Shown here: positions 1 to 21,456 of the stretch, piece by piece | Numbering within the stretch: the stretch's first letter is position 1 | How the letters are laid out: every line of letters begins with the position of its first letter | Origin: Limanda limanda | Lineage: Eukaryota; Chordata; Actinopteri; Pleuronectiformes; Pleuronectidae | Direction: 5' to 3' | Assembly: GCF_963576545.1 (NCBI RefSeq) | Contig: NC_083651.1 | Span: 14,757,124-14,821,123, forward strand | Length of the DNA stretch: 64,000 nucleotides | The notes under the pieces: generated by a model | Seen by the model: only the letters and a program-made list of their open reading frames with translations | Told to the model about the DNA's origin: nothing | Database searches by the model: none | Made by a program: the position numbers and the translations under genes

Positions 1-357
1 CCTGTCCACGGCACGAGAGGGCAGGGTGCTGCTCAAACATTTTCTTTGGCGTTGGAGAAAGAGGTGGTGTCGCTCAGAGATTCTGTGTCGTTGCTTCTGC
101 ACGAGAAAGAGGAGGAGGAGGATGATAAGAGGAAGAGGAGCAGTGGACACGATGAGACCCCTCTTGAGCCCGGTTCTGTGGAGGGGTTGCAGAGGTGTAG
201 GGAGGCATGGCAGCAGGACGTGGAGCGGAGTAGGACGAGGTTGAGCCCCCTGGTGGATGTGGGGCGGTATCGTAAGCTGACCCGAAGCGTTCTCAACGTC
301 CAGCTGGACGGGGATTTGGCCGCTCTCTTAGAAATACAGAGGACGTTCTTCCACTAA
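1..357 (+). CDS. C-terminal coding exon of a gene entering from the left; candidate fancb
   Basis: The reading frame is open from base 1 and ends at TAA 355-357, giving 118 codons of a C-terminus that finishes in LLEIQRTFFH. The start lies outside the window, and no convincing splice acceptor was found inside the exon. The protein has a leucine/glutamate heptad-like stretch (LEKEVVSLRDSVSLLLHEK), then an acidic-basic run (EEEEDDKRKR), then a second helical stretch rich in R, E and L, so a coiled-coil tail is likely. I do not recognise the family from sequence. The convergent position next to glra2 is where FANCB, a Fanconi anaemia core-complex subunit, lies in mammals, so fancb is the best candidate. 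That identification rests on synteny only; the existence of a coding exon is better supported than its name. Confidence 0.6.
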   Translation, partial: PVHGTRGQGAAQTFSLALEKEVVSLRDSVSLLLHEKEEEEDDKRKRSSGHDETPLEPGSVEGLQRCREAWQQDVERSRTRLSPLVDVGRYRKLTRSVLNVQLDGDLAALLEIQRTFFH

Positions 358-580
358 TGTTCTGCTGACATAGTCACTGTTGACAATCCCATTGTTAATT
401 TTCTGTACCCATGGAGCGCTTAGTCTTTATGTTGGAAAAAAGCCAATAATAGTGTAATATCTAATAGTACGTAATGCTTCTCTACGAACGTCCTGCCCCT
501 CTTGCTGTCCTGGTTTCTCTCTGAGCTGAACTGTACGTGTGTGTGTGTGTCTGTGTGTGTCTGCTCTCTCAGACAGCCCC

Positions 581-605
581 GGGGGGGGGGGGGGGGGGGG
601 GGGGG
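581..605 (+). repeat. Poly(G) run of 25
   Basis: An uninterrupted run of 25 G follows a GT-rich stretch (537-560). The exact length is unreliable in most assemblies. Similar homopolymers are G19 at 47527-47545, C19 at 36475-36493 and C15 at 49892-49906. Confidence 0.9.
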
Positions 606-810
606 TTCATATCTTTTGAGTGTCTGTCGCTGTATTGAGCCCCTGCCTATTTCTATTGGATCACCTCCTGGGTCTCACAGCTTTAATCGGATACTGATGC
701 AATAGTAACTCTGATCAGCTTACTCCTCTGCTCATGTCCCCTCAGACCCTGGTTTTCAGTACAGGGCGACGGACACTTTCATCTGTGGGTGAGAAACAAT
801 TTGTGTTATG

Positions 811-816
811 AATAAA
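811..816 (+). promoter_or_regulatory. Candidate poly(A) signal for the left-hand gene
   Basis: This is a canonical AATAAA, 454 bp after the stop codon at 357. A weaker AATAAT lies nearer, around 445. The assignment is positional only. Confidence 0.3.
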
Positions 817-2974
817 AACAACAGATGAAAGGGGTTATATAGTTCGCCCTGACTGGCTACAGGCTACTAAAAGAGTTAAGTGGTATTTCATCTCATGGCC
901 TCCTCTATTTTTCGATGAAACGATGGAAAGGAAAACAGTCTGTGGAGGCTGTTTCTCTCCTGCCGTCAGTGTTGTTCAATGACTTTCATCCAAGCAAACA
1001 TCAAATCCCACTTTAAAGTCTTTGCTGGATACATAGAGTCTGTGGCAGCTTGACCAGCAGTGTTTGCTTAAATGGATGAGTTTTTTTTCTCATCTACCAG
1101 AAGGGCTGATGAACGAATGTGCATTTTGTTTGTTCCAGGAACTGTTCCAACAGTGTGTTTGAATGCGTGTGCGTGTGTGTGTTAGTCACTCACTCATTCT
1201 GGGGAGAGTTCCACTCCCACTCTTTTACACCTTTTAATATCTTTGCTTCATTGCACACAACCACTTCCACTCAACTCACTGCCACCGGACTCCCCTTAAA
1301 CCTAGATATGACGTAATTACTTCAAAGTCCTCAATTTCCTGGAGTTATTTCTACACGTTTTTATGATATGTATTCTGCTGAAACACTGTTCAATAAATAA
1401 ATATTTTCTGTTTTCTTCGGATGAAAATAAATATCCACTTTGCAGCTCAGTTAGCTTTTGCTGTTCTATTCAGACAACTCAATCCACACATAAACACCTT
1501 TTTTCCTCCTTTACAGCCTCTCACACAGATAAAAAACCCTCCTCACTCACACACCTATGTCACTGTGGGCGACAAAGGAGAATTGTGAATCCTCTACAGT
1601 AAATAACACCAGTAAATGCCCAGTGGCGAAGTGGATCACACGCAAGAAGGAAAAAAAGTCATCTGTATTGGTGTTTTCTGAGAACCTCGGACTGCTGCAC
1701 AGACTCAAATATAGGTTTTGTCCTCTGTTACTGCCTGTGAAGTTCTATTAACTCTGAGTGTTGGAGGTATGCTGCAGGGTTTCTTCGCTGAAGTCCACTC
1801 ATCTTGATGGGGAATGAAGATGTGGCAGATTGATAATGGTAGAAAACTTCTCAGACATGAAGAGAATTACACCTCATGCAGCATTTTAATATGAGTCCCA
1901 GATAAATTCACATTGTGTAGATTTCTGCCATTTTTGAACATGTTTGTTGAGGCCAGTCATCAACTCTCACTTGTTTGGAAGCCCATGAAAATAATTATTA
2001 GTAATATATGAGAGAACATTATTACAAAAGTAAGTTGAAATTTCTCATGAAGGTAGCTTCCAAAATTCGATTAATCTCAATGTTTTATTATTTCATTGTA
2101 TATATGACCTTCCATAAATATTTAATTTTTGTTTAGATTAATTCTCCATCCATTTTTGTTGCTGTTCCTAGTGGAAATGGACGCTCAGACGTGAGATTTA
2201 CATCAATGATAAAACGATTTAAGTCCCAGTCCTCGATTATTGACCATATAAACATTTTATATTCATTGAAAAGCTTTGGATAATATTCGAGATAGCAACT
2301 TGCTGAACTGATGCTAAAAACATGTTTATTGACTGGTTTGTAAGTATTATTATTAAATAAATATTTCACCAAAAAGTTATTTATTTATATATTCAAAATA
2401 ATTTTGTAAAATGTAGTCTAAATTGTTTGACCCTTTTGTTTACAGTTGAATCCCAGCCCTTCACTAATAATGAGTTAGGTGAACCACTGAGGTGGCTGCG
2501 GCAGCTCAGCCATGTTTGTATTGATGAGGTATGATGAGCGCTGGTCTGGTCACTGACTGCAGTTGACTCTTATTGATTTGGGGTCAGTGGGTTTCGTCTC
2601 CTCTGGACCCTGGAAGTCAGTGGGTCAAACCGAGCAGAGCAGTAGGGCATTGACTATATCTACAATCTAATGCACAGGGTGCAGACTTCATATTGTTGCA
2701 ATGTAAACATAATTATGTATGCCGAGAGCTCCCATGATGCAATGCTGTGGTGAGAAAATCCTCATGAGTTACATGGAAATCAAATCGTACCCTAAGTTAA
2801 ATTAATGAAACTAGTTTCTGTAGTTTCAAAGGTGACAAGTTGTCATAACTCAAGTGTGCATTGTCCTATCACCACCAAACTTCTGTGTCATGTTCAGAGT
2901 CCAAGCCTGAACAGCTCGATGTGTCAATCTTTCCTCAGTCATTATTAATTTTTTTCGGGGGAAATACATGCAAA

Positions 2975-3083
2975 GCTTCAAAATGCATGTGCTCAGGCCC
3001 GCCCAGTGCTGATTTGCAGTCCTAGAAATTTTAGAAGTTGTATTTTATAGTTGGTACTTTCCAGGGTTGAGCAATTCTGGTTA
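2975..3083 (+). repeat. Dispersed repeat, copy 1
   Basis: This 109-bp segment matches 34455-34563 in the same orientation with no gaps and about ten mismatches. It ends in a tract reading GGGTTGAGCAA. The upstream DNA (about 2830-2970) also looks like part of the same kind of dispersed teleost repeat. No coding capacity is seen. Confidence 0.8.
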
Positions 3084-3297
3084 CATTTGTAACACGTTTC
3101 ATTTAGAATATAAAGACTCACAGCACATTTGTATTATATTATCATATTATATTTTCCAACACTATCCCATTAGAACCCATTGTTATATGGAATCCATACC
3201 AATTTTGTTATAATTAATCTCTATAGGCAGAGAGAACTTTGCCACACATGTAATACCCTAATAGACAACAGGGGGCGCTAAGAGTTAACAGGCTGTT

Positions 3298-3657
3298 TCA
3301 AGTATCAAGTTTCAAGAGTTTATTGTCAATTACACAACAACATGAAGCAGTCGCTGGCAATGAAATGCTTGTGTCACAGGCTCTCTTATAGCAATGCTCA
3401 GAATAATACAAGCAAGAAAAGGGAACCATGGCGGAGTCCGGGATCGAGGGGTCGAGCCAAGTCTCAGTGAAAACCATCACCCTACAAAACTCAATGTCCC
3501 GTTGAGAAGCCATCTTGCTCCGGAGTCCGTCCAGCTTGTTATCCAGAGACTGAACATGAGCCAGAGGAGGCTTGGTAGTGGAGCCGGTTCACACGTCTCC
3601 TCAGCCGGACGAGGACGCCGGTCCGCGACCCTGGTGTCCTTCGTCGCCTCCAGGTAA
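3298..3657 (-). mobile_element. LINE retrotransposon fragment (endonuclease N-terminus joined to a 3' tail)
   Basis: On the - strand the translation shows GVLVRLRRR, then in another frame VQSLDNKLDGLRSKM, then VFTETWLDPSIPDSA. The last is the TETWL-type motif near the start of the apurinic-like endonuclease of fish non-LTR retrotransposons. A frameshift separates the first block from the second. Almost at once the sequence passes into a 3' end with AATAAA and imperfect CTTGAAA repeats (about 3300-3330), so most of ORF2, including the reverse transcriptase, is missing. It is a dead, internally deleted copy. The exact family (L2, Rex or other) cannot be fixed by eye. Confidence 0.75.
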
Positions 3658-3659
3658 AA
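3656..3659 (-). terminator. Pol III terminator of the tRNA gene
   Basis: TTTT on the - strand lies 8-11 nt beyond the last base of the tRNA gene (3667), a normal distance for RNA polymerase III termination. Confidence 0.6.
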
Positions 3660-3666
3660 GTGACTT

Positions 3667-3738
3667 CTCCCCGTCGGGGAATTGAACCCCGGTCTCCCGC
3701 GTGACAGGCGGGGATACTATCCACTATACTAACGAGGA
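3667..3738 (-). tRNA. tRNA-Asp (anticodon GUC)
   Basis: The 72-nt gene reads TCCTCGT at its 5' end and ACGGGGA plus discriminator G at its 3' end, which pair as a 7-bp acceptor stem with one T-G wobble. The anticodon arm is CCCGC-CTGTCAC-GCGGG, with anticodon GTC. The A box (TAGTATAGTGG) and B box (GGTTCAATTCC) are intact and a TTTT terminator follows. Compared with the usual vertebrate tRNA-Asp, the D loop reads GGATAG where I would expect GGTGAG. The gene sits directly against the 5' edge of a LINE fragment, so it may be a retroposed copy. The internal promoter suggests it can still be transcribed. Confidence 0.9.
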
Positions 3739-5619
3739 GCTGGTAAAGATCACTACGTGTTTGTGGCTTTCAATGAATCTTTATCCTGAGCAGATGAGAA
3801 ACAAGACTGAGGGAAGTTGAACAATAAATAACAATATAAATGTGTCCATAGAAAATATCTGTTTGTTAAAGAGAGAGGGAGAGCGAGTAACTTATTCAGT
3901 TTCACACTAAGTGAACAGCCTCAGTGTCAACAGGGTTCAAACCAGACCTTCATTAAGAATCAGTGTTGACACCTGAACCTCTGCACCACACACACACACT
4001 AGATATATTACAGCCAACACACACACACAAACAAACACTCACACACACACACACATGTGATGAAGGGATTCACCAGCTCCCAGTCACACATTAACAGGAA
4101 CATGAGCAGCAGCAGCTCAGTTAGTAGCTCCACAGATCCACAGGAATGCTGACGGCTCCGTTCACCTCGTTATATTTCTTTTCCTACTTAGTAGTTAAAT
4201 GTTTGCTTAATCTTGCGCTGCTTTTTTCACCTTGTTCTTTATGGTTTATTGTTCTATTTCTGGGTCATATTCCTGGTATGTGTACGAATACATGGCCAAA
4301 ATCGCAATTTAGTAGCTTCTACAGGAAATCAAGGGCATTTAGATTCCCTTAGGTCCAAACAGCTGGCTATAGTTTTATTTTATTCACAAGTTTATTTCAT
4401 TCATCTACCAAACCAAACAATTTAAAAGCAAACACAAAAGCTCAAATCCTGAATGAAAAGGAGCAGAAAGAAGATTAATCTTACATAATCTTGCCTCTCT
4501 CTCAGACATCAGAAAGACTTTAATTAACAAAGTAAGTAATTCAATACAATAAAAAAAATAAGGAGCGTGTGAATTCATAATAACTTTGTTCTCACTAAGC
4601 TAGATTGAGCTCTTCAAAAACACACATAGAAACATCTGAATATAACCTACAGAATATACCGCAAAGCTGCTGCTTTCATTATTCAAAAAACGGAAATTAG
4701 GTTTTTAATACGTATTTGTTTTCAAAATGGCAAAATCAGACACCACTGCTCTTTACTTCATTAATGTCCCCCTTTTCCAGTCACAGTGGTCCTATCAATT
4801 GCTGTGCAGTTGCTATGGCAACCCTGATTTCTTGCCTCTCTCTCAGTCCTTTCAAAGCAGCCTCCCCCAAACCTTAATGAATGAGGGGAAAGTTGTTTCC
4901 CTATTAAACACCATTATAAGCCGCAAATAATGTTCTTCTCATAAGCCCTCATTCTCAATTTGATTGCAGATATAGACTATATTATATATATATATTATAT
5001 CAAAGCAGCCACATAAATGGCTCGTGGTGTGAGGCTGTGTTGAAGAAATGGATGGTATTTCCATGCGAGGATTAGTATTATTGATTAGGTTATAATCCCT
5101 GTGTTTTGTGCATTTAAAAAAAGCTCTTGGATTATTCATGCAGCCGTCTCAATAAGCCCACCACCGGCTACGCATTTGTCTTTAGAACAAATAAAGGTTG
5201 ATGGATCCTGGCTTCACGCGGCTCAGTAATGAACAGCGTTATTGCTCGGATAATGTCATAACAGGATATTCATCTCTGTCTCTGTGATATATTTGGGTTT
5301 GTGTGCGCTCACGTGCAACAACAACAAGTTTAAGAATGATCTCTATCAGCCTGTGTATATATTTACTACTATCGTCCTTTCGCCAGGCCTGTACTCAACA
5401 TGGTCCCCTACTCCCAACCGATGGAGTCTCTATACAACAGTGTGAAATACATTATCATGCATTAATGGAAACCCACTGTCAGATCATATCTGCGTCACCC
5501 CAGGCCTCGCGTTGCTCTTTGGCATGTGTCATCACCCTGACTTATGGGCCTGGTTGGGCGCAGAGAGACAAAAAGGACAGGAGAGGTGGAAGGTAAAGTA
5601 AATATGGTGCACAGTCAAC
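3739..5619. other. Intergenic DNA between the tRNA gene and the glra2 3' UTR
   Basis: No gene is recognised. The region contains CA-rich microsatellites (about 3990-4055) and an AT run near 4980-5000. The 97-codon ORF at 5303-5596 has a hydrophobic start but no neighbouring exon or family signature, and I treat it as chance. Confidence 0.5.
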
Positions 5620-5625
5620 TTTATT
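5620..5625 (-). promoter_or_regulatory. glra2: Candidate poly(A) signal of glra2
   Basis: This is the first AATAAA on the - strand downstream of the glra2 stop codon. It would give a 3' UTR of about 1.3 kb (5.6-6.93 kb). Cleavage at this site is inferred, not shown. A (TA)n run at 5862-5884 would lie inside this UTR. Confidence 0.35.
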
Positions 5626-6929
5626 GATACAGGCCAGTGGATAACCTTTTTTTTTCTCCAGGAAAAGCATTCAAAGAAAGGAGTTCTTCGCCACAGTATA
5701 TCAGGAGTGCGAGGACCATTAGCTGCTCCAGAACCATGAGTGTTAATGCAGATTTGTTCTTCACTGTCGAGTCCTGCCACAAACATACGTCACATCCCGG
5801 CAACAAACACACCAAGTGAAGGGAAACTGTCCACAGAGGCTGAAGAAGAATACAGAAAGCTTTATATATATATATATATATATTTAGATCTATATGTAAA
5901 CATAACCTTTCTCCCATTACAATAAATATTTCATCAGGCTCTAAATCTACAAAAAACATAGTCTCAAACTCTAAAACCATACCTAAGGATACCTGGAGTA
6001 TTTACCTGGAATATAAATGACTTGATATGGAAGTGGGCGTATGACGATATTCAGGAATTCAGTGCATGTTCACAGTTTGTAGGCGCACATATTCGCCAAT
6101 CATACCGCATGAACCCAGCCTGTATGACACTAAACGTTGGTGTGAGAAGGAAAATCAATGAATGAACTCTCACTAGTTCTGGGTGACATCATTTGTCCGT
6201 GGATATGATTTATAATAACATTTAGAGATAAAAGGAAACAACAAAAAAGTTGCTTTCAATGTCTGGCCACAGGTAGAAAAGCGTAACCGGAGCATTCGGC
6301 TCTGACAGATCACTGAAAAAATAGAGAAACATATTGGTTCATCTCACCAAGTCCTTTTGATATCTAAGGCCTCCGGTATAAAAATGCAGGATTAGATTCC
6401 AGATTTTCATCTGCTTTGTCACGCTCATGCCCGAGACATGCACTGCTGCCTAGGATTTTTGAAAGATGTGCTCGTGCTTCCTACCTGTATGTTTCATTTT
6501 GCTGCTGTAGTTCGTTTAAACCCAAGAGGAAGTGCTGCGACACTGATACCCTATAAAACAGTCTCAAACATCCTCGATAAGAAAGACCCCGTTTTTGGAA
6601 TGTTTCTTCCCTTGTTTGTACAGAAGCCGAGGCCGATTCAAAAAACGATTGGTCCACTTTCTTCAGCATGTTACTGAGCCTTGAGTCAAAACCATTTCCC
6701 CAGATTCTTTAAGAAATATGCAGCAGTACAACAAAACAGCATCTGTGTCTCAAAAGCTCCTCACGTCATCATAACACCTACTGTAGGATGCAAGAAACGT
6801 TATACATTATCCCTGAAAGAACACCAACATCAACACCACAGTCTGTCCTCTCATCTCGCTGTGCTCACGAGCATTTCTCAATCTGAGAAACCCGAATATA
6901 AACTTGGTTTGTCACAGAGGGTGAAGTCT

Positions 6930-17453
<10,524 letters not shown>

Positions 17454-17960
17454 TCCTGGAGGTTTCCCCATGTGCTCACTTTTCTATTTCTTCCATGTGT
17501 TTGCATTGGTCACACACATAATCCCAAACAGGGGCACCGCTTTCTTCCTGACCAGGTCGTGGGCGTCTGCGTGTTCTCTTGTCACACAGCAACGATACAG
17601 GAGACATTCCTCACTGCGGCCACGGTTCATACTTTAGTTTCACGAAACTCTCGGACTCCCGCAAACCCATTTCTGGCGGCGGAGGTGAGGAGAAGAAACA
17701 TCCTGGTCAGACGTCGAGAGGGAAGTGAAACTCCAAAACGCATCCCCTCATGGCAGCTCTCTGGGTCGGATTCCGGAGGAGATCTGGCTCCGTGGAGACG
17801 TATCCACAGCTGGTTGCGTGCTGCTGGTGCTGGTGGAGTGAAGCCTCTGGCAGGTGGACTTCACCATCCCCGTGTTCAGGAATGGGAGAGGAACGCCTTT
17901 TCTCATTTCAGCACTTCAGACAGCTCCCGGTCTCCGGTACGCGCAGGCGCAAGGCTTAAA
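17454..17960 (-). promoter_or_regulatory. glra2: glra2 5' UTR and candidate promoter region
   Basis: The DNA just upstream of the glra2 ATG, especially 17630-17960, is richer in CpG than the surrounding DNA and contains a REST/RE1-like site. No TATA box is seen on the - strand. The 190-codon + strand ORF across this interval is best explained by this base composition. The transcription start is not defined. Confidence 0.45.
17907..17927 (+). promoter_or_regulatory. glra2: RE1/NRSE-like (REST binding) site
   Basis: The sequence TTCAGCAC TTC AGACAGCTCC fits the 21-bp RE1 layout, with a left half-site TTCAGCACC-like and a right half-site GGACAGCGCC-like at the canonical spacing. By eye it matches about 16-17 of 21 consensus positions. 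It lies 455 bp upstream of the glra2 ATG. REST silences neuronal genes in non-neuronal cells, so this is a plausible control element. Confidence 0.55.
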
Positions 17961-20900
17961 AGTGGTGGACGTGAGTTGGTTTTCAAGACCAAAAAAAACG
18001 AGGGAGTAAATTTTACAGAATCATATTTAAACACTGTCCTTTAATTGCCTTACATAATTTGGATTTTACATTGGTTTTTCTCATGAGAAATGGGAAACTC
18101 CCAGTGCGCACATCTGGATCAGGTGGGTTTGGGAAATTCGTGTTTTCCAGTGGTGCATTCAAGAACCTGCAATATATGGTTTTTGGTCATGTAGGGGTAG
18201 GCCTATAATATATATACTCTTAAATTCACATACCCTGGCCCTTAGCTGAAATCACAAAACTACAAAGGGATGCTGATTGACCTGTTTTTCTCTGACATTA
18301 CCACTGGATGTATTTTTACACACAGTGCCTTTTTTTCTCGTAGGTCCTCATCATTGTCTGTTTAGAGCAGCCACCATCCTCACAGAGATATGAAAAGTGT
18401 AAACAAAGGACGCACAAGTGACAAGCCTCTGGGAGAATATTTGGTACCCTGGTTGCCCTGGAAACAGATTTCCGAGGCACATCATTGCAAATGCTGAAAG
18501 GTTGGCCTCCCAGAGCGAGACGGAAGAGAGCTGACAGACACACAGACAGAGTCACAGACGGAGACAGCGGGAATATACAACCGAAGCCCAAGGGTGGAAG
18601 GATAGAGGTTTTAGCTAAGGCCAACACAGATTCATTTATTATTGCTCCATTTTTATCAAGGTATAGGCCCACATAAGCTGCTGCCATTGATGCAGAACCT
18701 GGAAGCTGGCAGTGTGAGGATGTGAGTGGGCTGCAAGGCTTCACGACCACAGGCATGAGTGACTCATTCCACATGAACACACAGGCATGTGCTGCGGAGG
18801 AACCAGCAAAACTTAGTGAGGCACAACAAAAGTATTTAATTCACATGAGGTGAACCACAGGCGTCGAGTTGTGAGATTACTGTCAGCGCATCACATGCCT
18901 CAGAACCGTGACCTGCTCCGGGCCGTATTACACCTCAGCCTGACACCTTCGGTTTACTGACCAGTTTGCAGGGGAGCTCGGGCCTCAGTGATCTCCTCCC
19001 CTTTAATGCTTGGGTCCAAATTACAAAGTGTCACGTCCTATCTCATGCTCGGGAATGTATGGCTTCATGCTCGGGTCTGGGGATTTAGCATTAGAGTGTC
19101 ATCAGGGGTCGTGTGCATGGCGTGGTCTACAGCATGTTCACCACTATGAATACTGGATGTCAAGTGTGAATTATTTACCTGCCGGCACATGTACACGTTG
19201 TTTTGTTTTTAATCAACACAGAAACGTAGCTTTGTCCTGCATGTATAGCAGTGCATCGTCCAGATTTTCTAAACCTGTGTTTGTTTGTTTATGGTGCAGT
19301 GAAGCAAGACAACTTTGTTCATCCTACCTGGTTTATCTGCGATGAAGATTTAATTGTCAATATTTTTCAAAAATGAAACTGAATATTTCTTTCACATGTG
19401 TATTGTATAGAATTTTTAATGATTTACCAAACTTTTTTGTTTACAATGCATCGACACAATCTTCAGTCCGAAGTTCACAACTTTTCAAAATAAAACCTTG
19501 ACATAATCCATTAAATTAACCAAATGAACATTGTGCTTTTACTTTAAAAAGAACTTGCTAAAGAGGAAGTGATTCTATGAATGTTGCTGCCACAATGGAG
19601 ATCAGCACCAAGGAGTCTCGTAGATTTCTTCGTCAGTCGGAAATGATCAAATAAAAAAAATTGGCAGAACAGATATTATTGGCTGCCTGCCCGTAGTTGG
19701 CAACCCCTGCTGTAGTTTATCCAGGGATGTAACTCGGTCCACAGACTGAAGGCACACTGCCCCAACCCAACGGGCAGAGTGTTGGTCATCTGTTTATTTA
19801 GTTTTTATTAATATTGAACTTAACAAGTGTCCAAATGGCACCGAACAGCACTTCCCTTGGTGGTTATCAATACACATGCCAAGTGTGGAGTTGAAAAGAT
19901 GAACTCTTCGTGAGATATTCGTTCTAAATACACAGAGACAGACGTTTGGGGAATTATTACGTAAATGACTCTTGTGTCACTGTGTCTGAGCCAAGTTCGA
20001 AAAACAACATAGATAAAAGTTGATATTCTGTGATGTCTCTTTAATGAATACAATTCCTGCCGGCGAGAGCCAAAATCCTCTTTGCACTCAAGTAATTTAT
20101 TACCCATCCCTGAGACAGCCGCACTTGGCTCGTCTGTGTAATGACAACGAGCCAGAGCTTCAATTGGCCATTAGTTTCCATAAGGGAAGTCTTTGGGCCA
20201 GGTGGGTCACATAATTAAAGGAGGACAAGTCAAATCTGTGTGCCATTAAAGGGGAGAGAGAGCGAGAGGGAGAGAGAGATGTAGTGTACCTCTAAAGGAG
20301 TGGATAAAGCCGAACGATTTCTTCAGACAGGAGCTGTCCGTCTGTCTCATTTATCCGGCAAGTTTCCGCACGGCCATTAAATTCAGAGGCTCGAGACAGG
20401 AGCTATTTTAAAGCTGCCCACACACAACAAAGATTGGTTGCCGCTGCCTGTTATTCTGCCGGGAATTAAGGGGTTTACATCATCTGGCTTATTGTGTTGT
20501 CTAAAAGGATTTCCAGCACGATTTACAACTTTAAAATAAAATCCGCTGGTTTCCTCTTGTGCAGTCCAATACCACATCCCAAAATAACCAACACAGCAAG
20601 TTAGCCTGTCATTTCTGCGTTTATATTTGCACACAAATCTTTTTCTTTTAGTAATGTCCTGGCAGTAAACCTGCTGGAAGCGCCCTGTAATCTGTTGTAA
20701 TTGATCTTCCTCCTCCTCAGTGAATCGAGGAGTTGGGAAGCGGCCGGACAGCTCACCTGGAAACAACAAGCAGGCTTTACCACCCTGATGCTCATGTGCA
20801 CTGGACTGGAGACGATTGAGAGCAGGAGTATCCATTCCCCCCCATCGATTGCTTGTATCTTTATCCCACTTAATGACTTTTTCGCTCTATAATTCAACTC

Positions 20901-21256
20901 ATGGAGCTGATCCGCGGCCTGTAGCGAGGGGGATGCACAGACAGTAACTTGTGGCGGGAGGAGCTTTTCTTTTTTTTCTTTTCATGAGAACATGCAAACG
21001 TTCTTTTCCTGAGGAAGAATACACAGGATTTAATGAGTGGATTCTTGAAAAGAAGCAAAGGATTTGAGAATTCTCCAGTGACGCAACACAATTATCATAA
21101 GCTCCCCATCGTGGCAAAAAGAAGCTAAATTGAGGCACCTATACAGACATGAGAGAGATACCATGTATAGATTATACACCCACTCTGGTTGCAACCCAAA
21201 CATGTTTAAGCTGCGCCTCTCTAGATTTATCGAAGCTGTAGAGTCATATGAGCCAC
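17961..21256. other. Intergenic DNA upstream of glra2
   Basis: No gene is seen between the glra2 promoter and the assembly gap. Parts of 20200-20900 look like complex single-copy DNA and could be regulatory, but nothing in the sequence proves it. Confidence 0.5.
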
Positions 21257-21456
21257 NNNNNNNNNNNNNNNNNNNNNNNNNNNNNNNNNNNNNNNNNNNN
21301 NNNNNNNNNNNNNNNNNNNNNNNNNNNNNNNNNNNNNNNNNNNNNNNNNNNNNNNNNNNNNNNNNNNNNNNNNNNNNNNNNNNNNNNNNNNNNNNNNNNN
21401 NNNNNNNNNNNNNNNNNNNNNNNNNNNNNNNNNNNNNNNNNNNNNNNNNNNNNNNN
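21257..21456. other. Assembly gap of 200 N
   Basis: Exactly 200 undetermined bases. The round size suggests a placeholder, so the true distance is unknown. ORFs that cross it are artefacts. Confidence 0.98.

Larger units (their letters stand above)
358..3297. other. 3' flank of the left gene and intergenic DNA
   Basis: No gene is seen. The 3' UTR of the left gene probably runs to the AATAAA at 811-816. The stretch contains a GT repeat (537-560), a 25-base G run (581-605) and AT-rich unique DNA. A dispersed repeat at 2975-3083 has a second copy at 34455-34563. Short ORFs here show no codon structure or family features. Confidence 0.6.

Noticed and set aside
5303..5596. 97-codon ORF with a signal-peptide-like start
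   Set aside because: No family resemblance, no cysteine pattern, no neighbouring exon, and it lies between the tRNA gene and the glra2 3' UTR.
17472..18044. 190-codon + strand ORF
   Set aside because: It runs antisense through the CpG-rich glra2 5' region. No recognisable domain, and the composition explains the lack of stops.
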